A stretch of 64,000 nt of DNA from Brienomyrus brachyistius (lineage: Eukaryota > Chordata > Actinopteri > Osteoglossiformes > Mormyridae): contig NC_064537.1 in NCBI RefSeq assembly GCF_023856365.1, forward strand, positions 9,312,324-9,376,323. Direction: 5' to 3'. Position numbers and translations under genes: made by a program. Below the pieces are notes generated by a model. It searched no databases, was not told where the DNA came from, and was given only the letters and a program-made list of their open reading frames with translations. Shown here in pieces: positions 36,926-47,388 of the stretch. Numbering within the stretch: position 1 is the first letter of the stretch; the number at the start of each line of letters is the position of its first letter.

Positions 36926-38162
36926 AGACTGAAAACTTTAAAGTGTCCCAACCTCTTGGGATCCAACCCAACAACCACCTGGGCAGAAGAGCAAGAGCAT
37001 CTTCCTGAAATGCCTTTACAAGAACGATTTATACATCGTAGGAAAAGCGAAGCCTGTGGACCAACGCGTGACATGATGTTCGTGTAATGACCATCAGATA
37101 ACCCAGCGCAGCGGTGCCACGACCAGCACATTCCTCTGAGATTGCACCCAGCAGGCTGGGCTGAGACCAATATGGAAAATCTCTCCTCAAATAACCCCTC
37201 ACCCTTCAATAACAGGATACACACTCTTTCTGAGTACGAGCAATAATCTGTAAGGGATTCATAGCCACACATTCCCCGAGCAAAATACACAGCTAACTAG
37301 AGACATTAGAATCTTAAAAACAACTGAGGAGAATTACGAGAATGCAATTATAACTACAACAAAGAAAGACTAACTTGGCTGCTGCCATCGCAGCTGACGC
37401 ACCGCCCGTGTTCTTCTTTATAGACTCTCCCAATTGAACGAAATTGCCCCAAAAGTAGTGTAGCAAAACAGATGGGCATGGGTTCGCCAGGACGGACCGA
37501 GCGCCGTTCCGTCATGTTAGCATTTTAGCATGCATTCCTTAAAAATCACAGTGTGGGAGGCTGTTTATGACATAGATTTATATCTGCAAAAACACCATAT
37601 GGATGTAGAGCGACGGAAAGAGTGGGAAGCTGGAAAGGGGAGCCGAAAAGGCACCCGCTACAAACAGTATATGCCACGAACAGCCGTTTGCTATAAATAC
37701 TTTGCACACACATGCACACACTTGTCTCATTATCTGTCATGGTACTATCAGTTTAAAGCAGTTGTGGGACCATAAGTGTGGAGAATCTATCGTGTTTGTA
37801 TTATTACAAGCCCGGCAGAGGACACACACGCGCTAAACTGCGGTCTCTCCCAGACCCCGCGGGGTCGTTCAGCTCCACTTCTCCCCAGAGGTTCAGCTAC
37901 TCCTCCAGCTGCCCTGGGCCTGAGTCCATGACCCCCGGCTGTCAGACTGATGTCTGCAGGCCTGTGGATGTGGACTGAGGCCCAGAAGAGAGTCTCCCGG
38001 CGTCTGCATGAGAGCCGCACTGACAGTACAGGGTTATGACTCAATCCGGGAGGGCAGAGAGGGTGACCGCTTAGAGATAGAAAGTGATGAAGAGGACGAC
38101 AGAATAAAGAGGGATCTGTCTGTTCTGAGGTGACAGGGCAAACAATGCACTATTCTATTTGC

Positions 38163-38327
38163 CAGAGGTGGAAAGTTCTAGTCCAGAAAGTACAAATCCA
38201 GATCAAAATTGTGTTTCTACCAACCAGCTGAGTCCTCTGTGATTGAGATTCTTTATGCTCGACTTACTGGTTGAAACAAAATCTCGGTCTAGATTTCTAC
38301 TTTCTGGACTAGAACTTTCCACCTCTG
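38163..38327. mobile_element. hAT-type MITE, 165 bp (second copy)
   Basis: Perfect-looking ends CAGAGGTGGAAAGTTCTAG and CTAGAACTTTCCACCTCTG. Flanks are CTATTTGC (38155-38162) and CTAATTGT (38328-38335), an 8-bp target duplication decayed at two positions. It has the same length as the copy at 18212; the interior matches that copy in reverse complement, so the two are inserted in opposite orientation. Confidence 0.9.
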
Positions 38328-40369
38328 CTAATTGTCCTCATCAGTGTTTTTTTTTTATTTTCAGTTTGTATACATGAATAAAATAAGCAGCATTTCTGAC
38401 TAGATGATTCCATTCAGTCAGGTTACTTCTTTATAAGCTGAGAAATAAACACACACGGTCCTGATCTAAATCCACAGGACTGTGTGCGTGCAGTAAAAGA
38501 ACAAGACGAGGAAACGATAAATCCTTTGTTAGAAGGACGCGAAAATCCATCTCAATGCCTTACGTACAAAACAAAAACTCCAGACAGGAACAGAGATATA
38601 CACAGTTACCTCAAAGAGCTGAACCTGAGGCCTCATTCACAAAGCAGGATTTCTTGCTTAGCCAGATAACTTGTTGGATTTAAGGTAGTCTGTGCCAACT
38701 GCACAGACTAGGTGAGTGAAGAAAATGTCCATTTAGCCCAGGCTACTTTAAATTCATCATGTTTTCCATCTAAGCAAACACCCTAAAGGTCTGACTCAGT
38801 CCAGTCGAGCACCTAATCTCCCCAGCTGATTTTGTGTTTTCCTTTACTATTATTAGACTTCAGATAAAGGCTTTCCAAATGTCTGCCTACAGGCTGTCAG
38901 TGTCCACATTGTGGAATATTTATTTATCCAAGGAGTCCAGGATGGAGTCGTCACATTATATCTGTGGTCAGGATCATGACGCAGGAGTCACATTACGGTT
39001 TGTCCCCAGAGAAGGATGCTTGGCCCTATTGGCTTCAGTTAATATCCAGATGTACAATCGGCTTTAATTAAGAAATATGCAGTTTTCCCACTTGGAACCC
39101 TGGAGTGTTGGCTGAGTGTAATATGGGATCACGTAATGAAACCCAGCCTGTCTTTGTACGACATACAATGGTTTTTGTGTGTTATGGGAGCTGGAGGGCA
39201 GCTAAACTTGGATGAAGGATGGAATGGGAGGGTAAAGGGAAAGGAGATGGAGAGATATTTAAATAGCAGATGCAGATTATGAATAATAGGGGCACGAATG
39301 CAAGAAAAGATCTGAAATCTGACTTTGAGTTAACTTAACATTTTGTGTCGACCTTCTTACATGTAATCATTTCTCAAATGAATCTTTTTTTTCTGTAGTG
39401 ATGCACACAAGTGTAGATGATTGCAGACATCCTCATTAGTAAGACTGGAGAGGAATACAGGAAGTAAATGAATGAAAGTACAGAGATAAAATTATATAAC
39501 GAGGCGACAGTTGGAAAAATCGTGCTAATTTCACCTCTTATCTCTCTGCCATCATCCTGCTTTTGATCAAACTCCCTTCCTCTGCTCTTTCCTCCTGACT
39601 TGGGCAGCTATATTGATCAGAGTCAGCTGACCCTTCTCTGTCTGTCCATCCACGTTCGTCTTCACCACGTCGTTTTAGTTTGGTAACTATGATCTCGCTA
39701 GATGAGATAACGGTTTACAGTAAATGACAGTGTATGCGCCAGGGAATTCCTGACTGGTTTCAAAGGACAGAAAAGGGGAATATTCTCTGCCAAAAATGGT
39801 AACACGAGAAGTCACCAGTGACAGACGATTTGGACACTGAAATACAGCATGAGCTTAATAATTAAAGGCTAATTAAGGGCAGATATAGAATCATGAAGTA
39901 AAGCTTCTGAATTGGCTGTCAGTATTGCCGTTTTCTCACTGTCTTCCTCCATCTCCCTCCTTTTCGTTATCTCCCTCTGTCTTCCCCACCACCAAACCAC
40001 AATTTGCCTGCATCAGGAGAACAGCCAACTGATTATGTGCCGCGGTGCCGACGATGAACGAGGACGTGAACGTCTCATCACGATGTGTTCTGCATTCCTC
40101 ATCTTCCTGTTGGTGTTTACATCTGGAGAGGGAACCTTCAATAGCCCCACGTTGGAGCCAAACACCATGAAACCACAGACGCATATAGTGCCCAAACTGG
40201 CCAGATCCCGGCTCGTGGGGGGGTGGGGAATGATGAGTCCTTTGTGGTTATCTGAGGGATGATCATAGGTTTATGGCCCCATCAGTGTCAACTTCCAAAT
40301 GCAATTGTACCAAAATTAGAATAAGCATCTGCATTTGAGTGGCAGTTGAAGGCTGTGGGCAGCCTTGGG

Positions 40370-40605
40370 CCTCATCACACCTCCAGGGCTGTGGGTCTGA
40401 GTCCCGCTTCTGCCCTTTCTCTCTGGAGATTGCATGGTCTCCCCTGTCATCCTGGTTTTCTCCTGCAGTTGAAAAGACCTCGCTTAGGTCACCTGACATT
40501 TCAAAATTGCATATAGTGTGAATGTGCCCTGCCGTGCCATCCAGGGTTTATCCCAAACTTGTGCCAGTCTGTCAACCACGGCCAATGGGTTAATCAATGG
40601 ATAGA
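40370..40605 (+). mobile_element. L2-type LINE 3' end fragment
   Basis: GAGTCCCGCTTCTGCCCTTT, GGAGATTGCATGGTCTCCCC, TGAATGTGCCCTGCCGTGCC and CATCCAGGGTTTATCCC occur in the order found in the 3' part of fish L2 elements, with a degenerate ATGGAT tail. Confidence 0.7.
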
Positions 40606-40829
40606 ACATGCCAGAATTGTTTGTCCTCCAATTTTTTTGTATATGAATCCTCTTTTTTGATCATTCAGGCTAATGATATGGCAGATAACTGCATTACTGC
40701 TGTAGTATTACTAGCGCTTCTTAAAATACTTACTGAACGAACAGAATCACAACACTGGTATCGTCTTGAATTCCTGTGGACTTCCTGTTCCTGTCGTGTC
40801 CGAATTGCCCAAATGTTTTTGCTAAATGT

Positions 40830-40840
<11 letters not shown>

Positions 40841-40860
<20 letters not shown>

Positions 40861-40861
40861 G
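40841..40861. repeat. poly-G tract upstream of mgp
   Basis: About 20 consecutive G preceded by a T run, roughly 105 bp upstream of the mgp TATA box. Confidence 0.9.
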
Positions 40862-40964
40862 TGGATTGTAGCTAGTGAGTCGGTGGGTTGGATTGATAGG
40901 GGAAGGGAGGGGAAAGTGAGAAAAGGGAGTGAGTGAAGGAGAGATGCAGGCAAGTCCATGTAAG

Positions 40965-40972
40965 TATAAAAG
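40965..40972 (+). promoter_or_regulatory. TATA box of mgp
   Basis: TATAAAAG, followed about 30 bp later by the probable start of a non-coding exon. Confidence 0.75.
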
Positions 40973-40994
40973 CTTGCAGCGTGGACTTTCACAC

Positions 40995-41071
40995 CCTGGC
41001 AGTCAGAAGGAAAGACAGAGGGAACGTTTAATTAAAGTGGTAACGAGAGACACCTCAGCACTCGCTTAACG
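40995..41071 (+). other. mgp: mgp non-coding first exon (probable)
   Basis: The stretch from about 30 bp after the TATA box ends at a strong donor, ACG|GTAAGT (GT at 41072-41073). It would splice to the acceptor at 41889-41890, five bases before the mgp ATG. The transcription start is estimated. Confidence 0.6.
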
Positions 41072-41895
41072 GTAAGTGACACGTGAAATGTGTCTCTGAT
41101 GCGCGTCTAACGTCTGCTAATGAACCGACATGCTATTAGCCAGTATTTTCCCTTATTTGTGTGCAAGTGATGCTTTTCCCACCCTGTTCCGCGCAAGTTT
41201 TCACAAGGCATGTTTTGTTCGTTAAAAAAAACAACATATTTATATATATTGCAGCTTTATTTTGCAGTCTCTGAGCATTATGGCAGAATGCTATTTACAA
41301 GTAATCAGGGTTGCCGTCTGAAATACACGTGCACACGGCTGTAGCTGCTCTGTATGAGAAGCGGAAACGGTGCCGAAGGTGTATTGCGTTGAGGAAGGCC
41401 TGATTCTGTCGCATGTAAGATGTAGATGCAATGCAATGTACGGAGACCTTAACAGCAGCCCCTGTCCCAGCCTGATGTACCAGGTTGTATCTGTGCTGAG
41501 GGAGGGACATGGATCTGCCAAAAGTCTGTCTGACTGGAGGGACCCTGACGCAAGGTCCCATATCAGGGGGCGGTGGCTCCGTAGGGAGTCTCTGTGGCGT
41601 CTTTGGATGCCTGAGTGTTTCCACAGCGGTTTGGCAGGACGCAGAGCCCTGGCCCGCATCTATGATCTGCAATCTGTGTCTCCTGCTTTGTTTACAGTCT
41701 CCACAACCTGCTTTCCTTAAAAAACTTTTAATAATTATATAACAAGACACTTAAGGCTTATGTCATTATCTCTCCATATCAGCGGACATCTCTGTGTAAA
41801 TGAAAGCCCCTCTCTTCACACATTCAGTCTCAGGCACGGAGGGCCCTTGTTTCCTTCTTCCATCTAATGGCATCTTATATTCTTTTTCAGGCAGA

Positions 41896-44256
41896 ATGAA
41901 GGTCGCCCTGCTGTTTGTCGCACTGAGTGTGATTCTCGCTCTGGGCGCCTGTTCGGGTATGACATCTCTGTGCGGTCGGACCACGCGGCCATTTACTCAG
42001 AGTTTTCGCTGCCCTCTAGTGGTCAGCTATAAAAACGCACGTCGATCACAAATGTATTTTTTATTCCGCGTTTTTATCTCGGATATGCCACGTGTTTCCG
42101 TGTCGTGAGAACGAAAACAAACATATGTCAATGTTTTTTTAAACAATGCATCAAGTTAATAAAGTAATATATGCAATAGAAGATGTTCCTGCGTTAATTT
42201 TTGCATTTAACGAATTATATGTATTTTATACTTATGTACTTGTTCCACATATACATTCTTTTGCAGAATCGCAGGAGAGCAATGAATCACCCGAAGGTAA
42301 AGAGAAATGTTTTACTCCTGAAGTACAAATGCGTGCTGCACATCTGTTCCTACAGAGAAATGTCCTTGCCTTACTCCTGCTGAAAAGCTTGACAGCTATG
42401 AAAACATAAACAGACATGTGCCCAGACATTGAAACCAGCGCAAATATGCAATGAAGAGTTACCAAGCCGAAATGCAGAAAATAACGCTTTTTTCTGGCTT
42501 TTGTTACGCCTCAGCTGGTAACGTACTGAGGTTTTCCCTCTTGAAATAAACTTTTCTGCTTGTCACTGACATTTATGTAATTTATTCCCACGATATTCTT
42601 TGAAACCGATCATATAGGCCTACTGTTTACTGGAAATTGTATATTTTTTCATTTTGATGTATTTTTACAGCGTATTCTGATGTTTTCTTTAATTATTATT
42701 ATTATTATTGTCCAAATTCCAGATTTCTTTTCCAACCAAGCCCACGCCAACTCGTTCCTTGACAACCAAGAAAGAGGCAACAACAATAGAAGGTAAAACT
42801 GTTACGCAAGCGTAGTAACCATCTTTCTATTAACGATCCGATTAGCCGCTAGCGCAGCATATCACTATTATACCTGCGGAACTACAGACTACCTGACCCC
42901 CAGTGGCTGCTGTAGTGATTGTAGTACCATAGTTAAGCCATCAGAGGCGCACTCTGCAAGCTTGGGTAACCGTAGTGATTTTCGTTTCACCTGCGCCATT
43001 ATTTACCCTAGTATGTCCGCTTAGGGCACATTTAAAATCACTTTGGACCCTAAACATGTGTAGTCATGTTAGTAAGCATGAAATCCAACTGCTCAATTCA
43101 TTCTATATTGTTGATAAATGTCGCTAATTAGTTATGTGTTGTTTATCGAATTTCAAATAACGTAATAATAGTATGTACTTTCAGCACAATTGAAAACTTT
43201 TTCCTCACGGGGTTGTAGCTAGAAATTCTGTGCCCCATTTTGCCCAGCTGGGGGAGTTGCTTTGGTAATTTTATTGACCTTTCACCATCACTGGGCCCCT
43301 AAACTATTTTTTTGGGGGGCCCTAAATAGTGCGGGCCCCCTATTTATTTACTGAGCTCATATTCTCGTGTCTTCTGAAATATTTAATCATAACAAAATAG
43401 AGGAAGGAACAAGCCACCATGTGTTAAAGGCAGTTAAAGACACCAGCATTTGAATTTTCATCTCAATAGCCACATTCAGATTAGTGTGTGAAATGAGCTG
43501 CTTCTCTGTGCTGTATCTGTGAAATGAGCTGCTTCTCTGTGCTGTCTCTGTGAAATGAGCTACTTCTCTGTGCTGTCTCTGTGAAATGAGCTGCTTCTCT
43601 GTGCTGTCTCTGTGAAATGAGCTGCTTCTCTGTGCTGTCTCTGTGAAATGTGCTGCTTCTCTGTGCTGTTTCTGTGAAATGAGACGCTTTTCTGTGATGT
43701 CTCTGTGAAATGTGCTGCTTCTCTGTGCTGTCTCTGTGAAATGTGCTGCTTCTCTGTGCTGTCTCTGTGAAATGTGCTGCTTCTCTGTGCTGTCTCTGTG
43801 AAATGAGCTGTTTCTCTGTGCTGTCTCTGTGAAATGTGCTGCTTCTCTGTGCTGTCTCTGTGAAATGAGCTACTTCTCTGTGCTGTCTCTGTGAAATGAG
43901 CTACTTCTCTGTGCTGTCTCTGTGAAATGTGCTGCTTCTCTGTGCTGTCTCTGTGAAATGTGCTGCTTCTCTGTGATGTCTCTGTGAAATGTGCTGCTTC
44001 TCTGTGCTGTCTCTGTGAAATGAGCTACTTCTCTGTGCTGTATCTGTGAAATGTGCTGCTTCTCTGTGCTGTCTCTGTGAAATGAGCTGCTTCTCTGTGC
44101 TGTCTCTTCCCCAGGGTCCAGAAGTCTCCAGCAGAGAGACAGGCAGAGATCTGCGAGAATTATGCTCCTTGTCGTGTCTACGCCTATCACTATGGCTCCC
44201 AGTATGCTTTTGACAGATATTTCCCCAATCAAAATACCAACAATGGTAGAAAATAA
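41896..44256 (+). CDS. mgp: Matrix Gla protein
   Basis: MGP is a secreted vitamin K-dependent inhibitor of soft-tissue calcification. Four coding exons (41896-41956, 42267-42296, 42723-42792, 44115-44256) encode 100 aa. A signal peptide (MKVALLFVALSVILALGACS) is followed by three phosphorylation motifs in a row, S22-Q-E, S25-N-E and S28-P-E, the S-x-E sites used by secretory kinase FAM20C. ANSF at 39-42 is the A-N-x-F motif typical of MGP, linked to gamma-carboxylation. The Gla domain has Cys67 and Cys73 as the disulfide pair and Glu61, Glu65 and Glu68 as likely Gla residues, then YHYGSQYAFDRYF. Unlike clotting factors there is no removed propeptide. The third intron carries a 20-unit minisatellite that abuts the last exon. 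Confidence 0.97.
43489..44108. repeat. 31-bp minisatellite in mgp intron, 20 units
   Basis: Twenty head-to-tail copies of a unit made of TGAAATGAGCTGCTTCTC and TGTGCTGTCTCTG; unit 20 starts at 44078, exactly 19 x 31 bp after unit 1, so no indels are present. The last unit merges into the polypyrimidine tract and AG (44113-44114) of the last mgp exon. Confidence 0.97.
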
Positions 44257-45821
44257 AAAAAATAAGATCACATAAAAATGAAAAAGCACATAAAACACAT
44301 TTTCTTTCTTCGTTTTTTGTGCTGTCTACATAATATCTGTTATAATCTTTCTTGCTCATATTGTTAGAACTTGATGATGCATCTCAACATTAATGATCTA
44401 AACAAACATGTCATTTGCAAGAAATACTTGCTTTTTTAAAATGTCTGAAATTCAAGGCAATGCTTTCGGTGAGGAACAAGTCTACGATGTTTTTAAGTAA
44501 AAATGTGTCACAACTGTACTCTTCACCATATTAATACTGAGAATAACCATACAGGGGCCTTGTTATGGGGACTTTTCCGGATAAGAAGCAGTGGCTTCTG
44601 GGAGATGATATGCAGTATTGTAGATGGGACTTTGCTGTAGTGTTATTTTGTTGTCGCGTGAAACATCGGCGCAGATATCCTGGGCAGGTCCATGTGTGAG
44701 ATTCTCTGAAATATCAGCCACAATAAATCAGACTGTGCATATCATCCTCCACGTGTTTGTGTGTGTCTCTGTGTTTCTAAACACTGAAAATAATCTGTTC
44801 CGGGTGTAACCGCCGCCTCCGGGTTGGCTTCGAACCCGGAGCCCGGGGTCATTTAGGAAAGACTTCTCCGACTCTGTGCCCCCGTGCCAGAGCGTAAGCA
44901 TGGCATGGATGCTAAGCCAGACAGGGAAATTACACCCTGCCGGGGCCAAGACAAACGAGGGACACCAGGAATAACAGAGGGAGGATGAAAATGAGAGAGG
45001 TCAGAACGCAGAAGGGCCGAGCTCGTCTGGCTCAGCAGCTCTGAGGGCACGGATGCAGGGGGTCCCTCTGCCTTCCATCAACAGCCTTCATTTAACTCAC
45101 ACCAGGCTGTCTATCCACAGACACTTTCTCCTTTGTATATTTACCCAAAATACAGTGTATTAAGGTAACCTGCAGACAGCATTATTAACTTATGTGCATC
45201 TCTTAATGCATTTTACTGCAGCTATTATCCTATAACATCTAGGTGCCTATAATTTCTATGCTAACAGACTCTTTGATGTGATTGTGCAGATATAATGTGG
45301 GAAAATTTAAACACGTGATAATCATAAAACAATCTCATATGTACTTAGAATGTTTTGGGGTTTCAGTTTTTACTTAAGCTAAAAAATGTTGTGCCTATAA
45401 AGGGAAAAAAATAATACGTTTAAAATATCCCAAATAAGGTTTGCCTAGGCCACATATTGCTGCAGCGGATGGTGTGTTTACCCTATAGTTTGGGGTTTGT
45501 GGGAGAGAACAGTCAGTATGAAAAAAATCCCGACACAATGATTACAAACATTAATGGCAAATGCCAGTGCTTGTATAACATCGGGGCATCATAGCCTATA
45601 CAACACAATATCAAATCACACAATGAGGGATGATCATTTGACAGTGAATGACAGAACAGCAAAATAATTCAGAGGGGTGTGGCCCTGGTATTGGTCCCAC
45701 TGGCTTTTAACTAATGCTGCCTCTGGGGCAGACATGTGCTGTTTTCTATAGGCAGGAGACAAGGACAGTGCTATATGCCTTAAATTGGCATTTGTGGGTG
45801 TATGTCACATGATCCCCCAGC

Positions 45822-45859
45822 CAATCACATGCCCCCAGTTGGAGGATAGAACTATATAT
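45822..45859 (+). promoter_or_regulatory. CCAAT and TATA elements of the osteocalcin 2-like gene
   Basis: CCAAT near 45822 and TATATA at 45854-45859, about 105 bp before the start codon. A (GA)n run (45875-45893) follows in the probable 5' UTR. Confidence 0.65.
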
Positions 45860-45963
45860 TCGGGCAGAATTTAGGAGAGAGAGAGAGAGAGAGAGCGTAG
45901 GGCGCACCCTTGCCGAACATCCAGAAAGAGCTCAAGAGAAGACATAGAAATAAAGAAGGAAAG

Positions 45964-47388
45964 ATGAAGACTTTTGCTGTCCTGGTTATTTGTGGGGTGG
46001 TGTCCATCTGTCTGTCTACTGGAGGTAAGACAAAGGATGTGCAAATATCCATCAGTGTGGGGGAGGGCATCTAATAAAGTCCATTGATTGACTCCAATTA
46101 AAAAGAGCCTTGTCTCCATTGACTTTGATTGCATCTGTCATGTTTGTTGTGTTCTCTCCTATGAGCAGACTTTGCAGACCCTGATGTCCCCTCCGCTGAG
46201 GTCGACGTCCCCGACGCTCCCGACGCTCCTGCTCCTGCCGACTCCAGTGCCTCATCTTCTGCGTCTGACTCCAGTGCCTCCGACTCCAGTGCCTCCGATT
46301 CTGCCTCAGACTCAGCTTCTGACTCGGCCTCTTCCTCGGCCTCTGACTCCTCGTCTGCCTCAAGCTCTGCCTCTGCCAGTGCCGAGGGTGAGGAAGCCAG
46401 TTCATTTCTGATTCGCCGCAAGCATGCGTGTGAAATTGTAGCATTTGTGTGGATAAATAATAGCACGAGAAGCTGGCACTGCTGCAGAATGCAAGCATGC
46501 GGAAAAATGAGAGGGTGCAGTGCATGCACTGGTGAGTGACAGAGGTGTGTGCGTGTGTGTGTATTACATTATGGGGGGAATGTCCCAACAATGTAATAAA
46601 AACCTGTTATACTGACATTGTGGGAACCACCTTTTCGATCCCCACAAGGGGAACCTCACCCCAACCCCATCTTTGTGCCTCAGAGGTTCTGGTGAAGCGA
46701 GACCTGGCCTCTCAGCTCATGAAACGGAAGAGAAGAGCAGCTGTAACTGCTGCAGCCCTGAGCCCCACGCAGCTCGAGAGGTACGTAGCTAAACATCTGG
46801 CAGAAACTCTACAGACTGGCAACTATGATCTAACTGGATCATTTACATAAAACCATTCATTCTGTGGATTTGTATAATTACTGCTTATAGATGCCATCGA
46901 GATGTATCTATAAGAACATTAATTATATTTTGAAATCAACGTGCTAGAGTGAGGCACATAACCTATCAATCATCTATCGATAGTGTCTTGATAAAATATA
47001 GCATGCCAATGCTAGATAGAAAACTATCTAAAGCATTGCCTCCCAATCTGCTCCTCAGGGACCCACAGACAGTCCATGTTTTTTGTTAAAATGTCTGGCA
47101 GGGAGCTGAGAGGGAGCAAAAACGTGGATCAGCTGTGGGTCCCTGAGGACCGGAGTGGGAAACGCTGATCTAAACCACTGCAGCTCCTTTAAAACAAACT
47201 CTGCATCCTGATTATAAAAAGCATTCATTTGTTTCATGTGAACGCATTGTGAGAGTGTAACGCCCTGCTCCCCTGTGTCCCTCAGTCTCAGAGAGGTCTG
47301 TGAGGTCAACCTGGCTTGTGAGCACATGGCAGAGACAGCTGGGATCGTGAGAGCCTACACCACATACTATGGGCCAGTACCCTTCTAG
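45964..47388 (+). CDS. Bone Gla protein, osteocalcin 2 type (Ser-rich propeptide)
   Basis: Osteocalcin is a secreted calcium-binding Gla protein of bone. Four exons (45964-46024, 46169-46387, 46684-46780, 47286-47388) encode 159 aa. A signal peptide ([20 protein letters not shown]) is followed by an acidic propeptide, residues 21-94, dominated by Ser, Asp and Ala ([18 protein letters not shown] type). A carboxylase-recognition stretch [12 protein letters not shown] and a furin site KRKRR (107-111) precede the mature 48-residue peptide. Mature Glu125, Glu129 and Glu132 have the spacing of the three Gla sites of human osteocalcin; Cys131 and Cys137 pair, and it ends YYGPVPF. The long Ser-rich propeptide is the hallmark reported for fish osteocalcin isoform 2. 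It lies about 1.7 kb after mgp on the same strand. Confidence 0.92.
46545..46675 (+). mobile_element. Dispersed 'GTGGGGACC' fish repeat, copy 2
   Basis: TATTACATTATGGGGGGAAT, ATGTAATAAAAACCTGTTAT, CATTGTGGGAACCACCTTTT and ATCCCCACAAGGGG match the copy at 35515. It sits in intron 2 of the osteocalcin 2-like gene and ends just before the acceptor of exon 3. Confidence 0.75.
47034..47167. mobile_element. hAT-type MITE, 134 bp, in the last osteocalcin intron
   Basis: Inverted ends of about 49 bp (left CCTCAGGGACCCACAGACAG, right in complement CCTCAGGGACCCACAGCTGA). Flanked by ATCTAAAG (47026-47033) and ATCTAAAC (47168-47175), an 8-bp duplication with one mismatch. Two relatives lie in wbp11 introns. 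Confidence 0.9.

Larger units (their letters stand above)
34950..40950. other. Interval between erp27 and mgp
   Basis: No recognisable exon on either strand. It holds a GTGGGGACC repeat, two L2 tails, a 165-bp MITE and, just before mgp, a poly-G run (40841-40861). An ORF at 37778-37978 (ends PGCQTDVCRPVDVD) has no family I know and no clear acceptor. Confidence 0.6.

Noticed and set aside
37778..38044. Possible C-terminal exon (PGCQTDVCRPVDVD) or its antisense frame
   Set aside because: No known family, no convincing acceptor, and both strands are open in a GC-rich patch. Left unannotated.
39912..40262. 116-codon ORF with a hydrophobic start
   Set aside because: No family recognised, no splice or promoter context, and it overlaps antisense ORFs of similar length.
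43870..44359. Minus-strand ORFs with HFTETAQRSS repeats
   Set aside because: These are the antisense translation of the 31-bp mgp intron minisatellite and the last mgp exon.
46052..46591. Minus-strand ORFs of 143 and 179 codons, rich in Glu/Ala/Ser or Arg/Gln
   Set aside because: They are antisense to the Ser-rich osteocalcin exon, which has matched splice sites and a conserved continuation on the plus strand.
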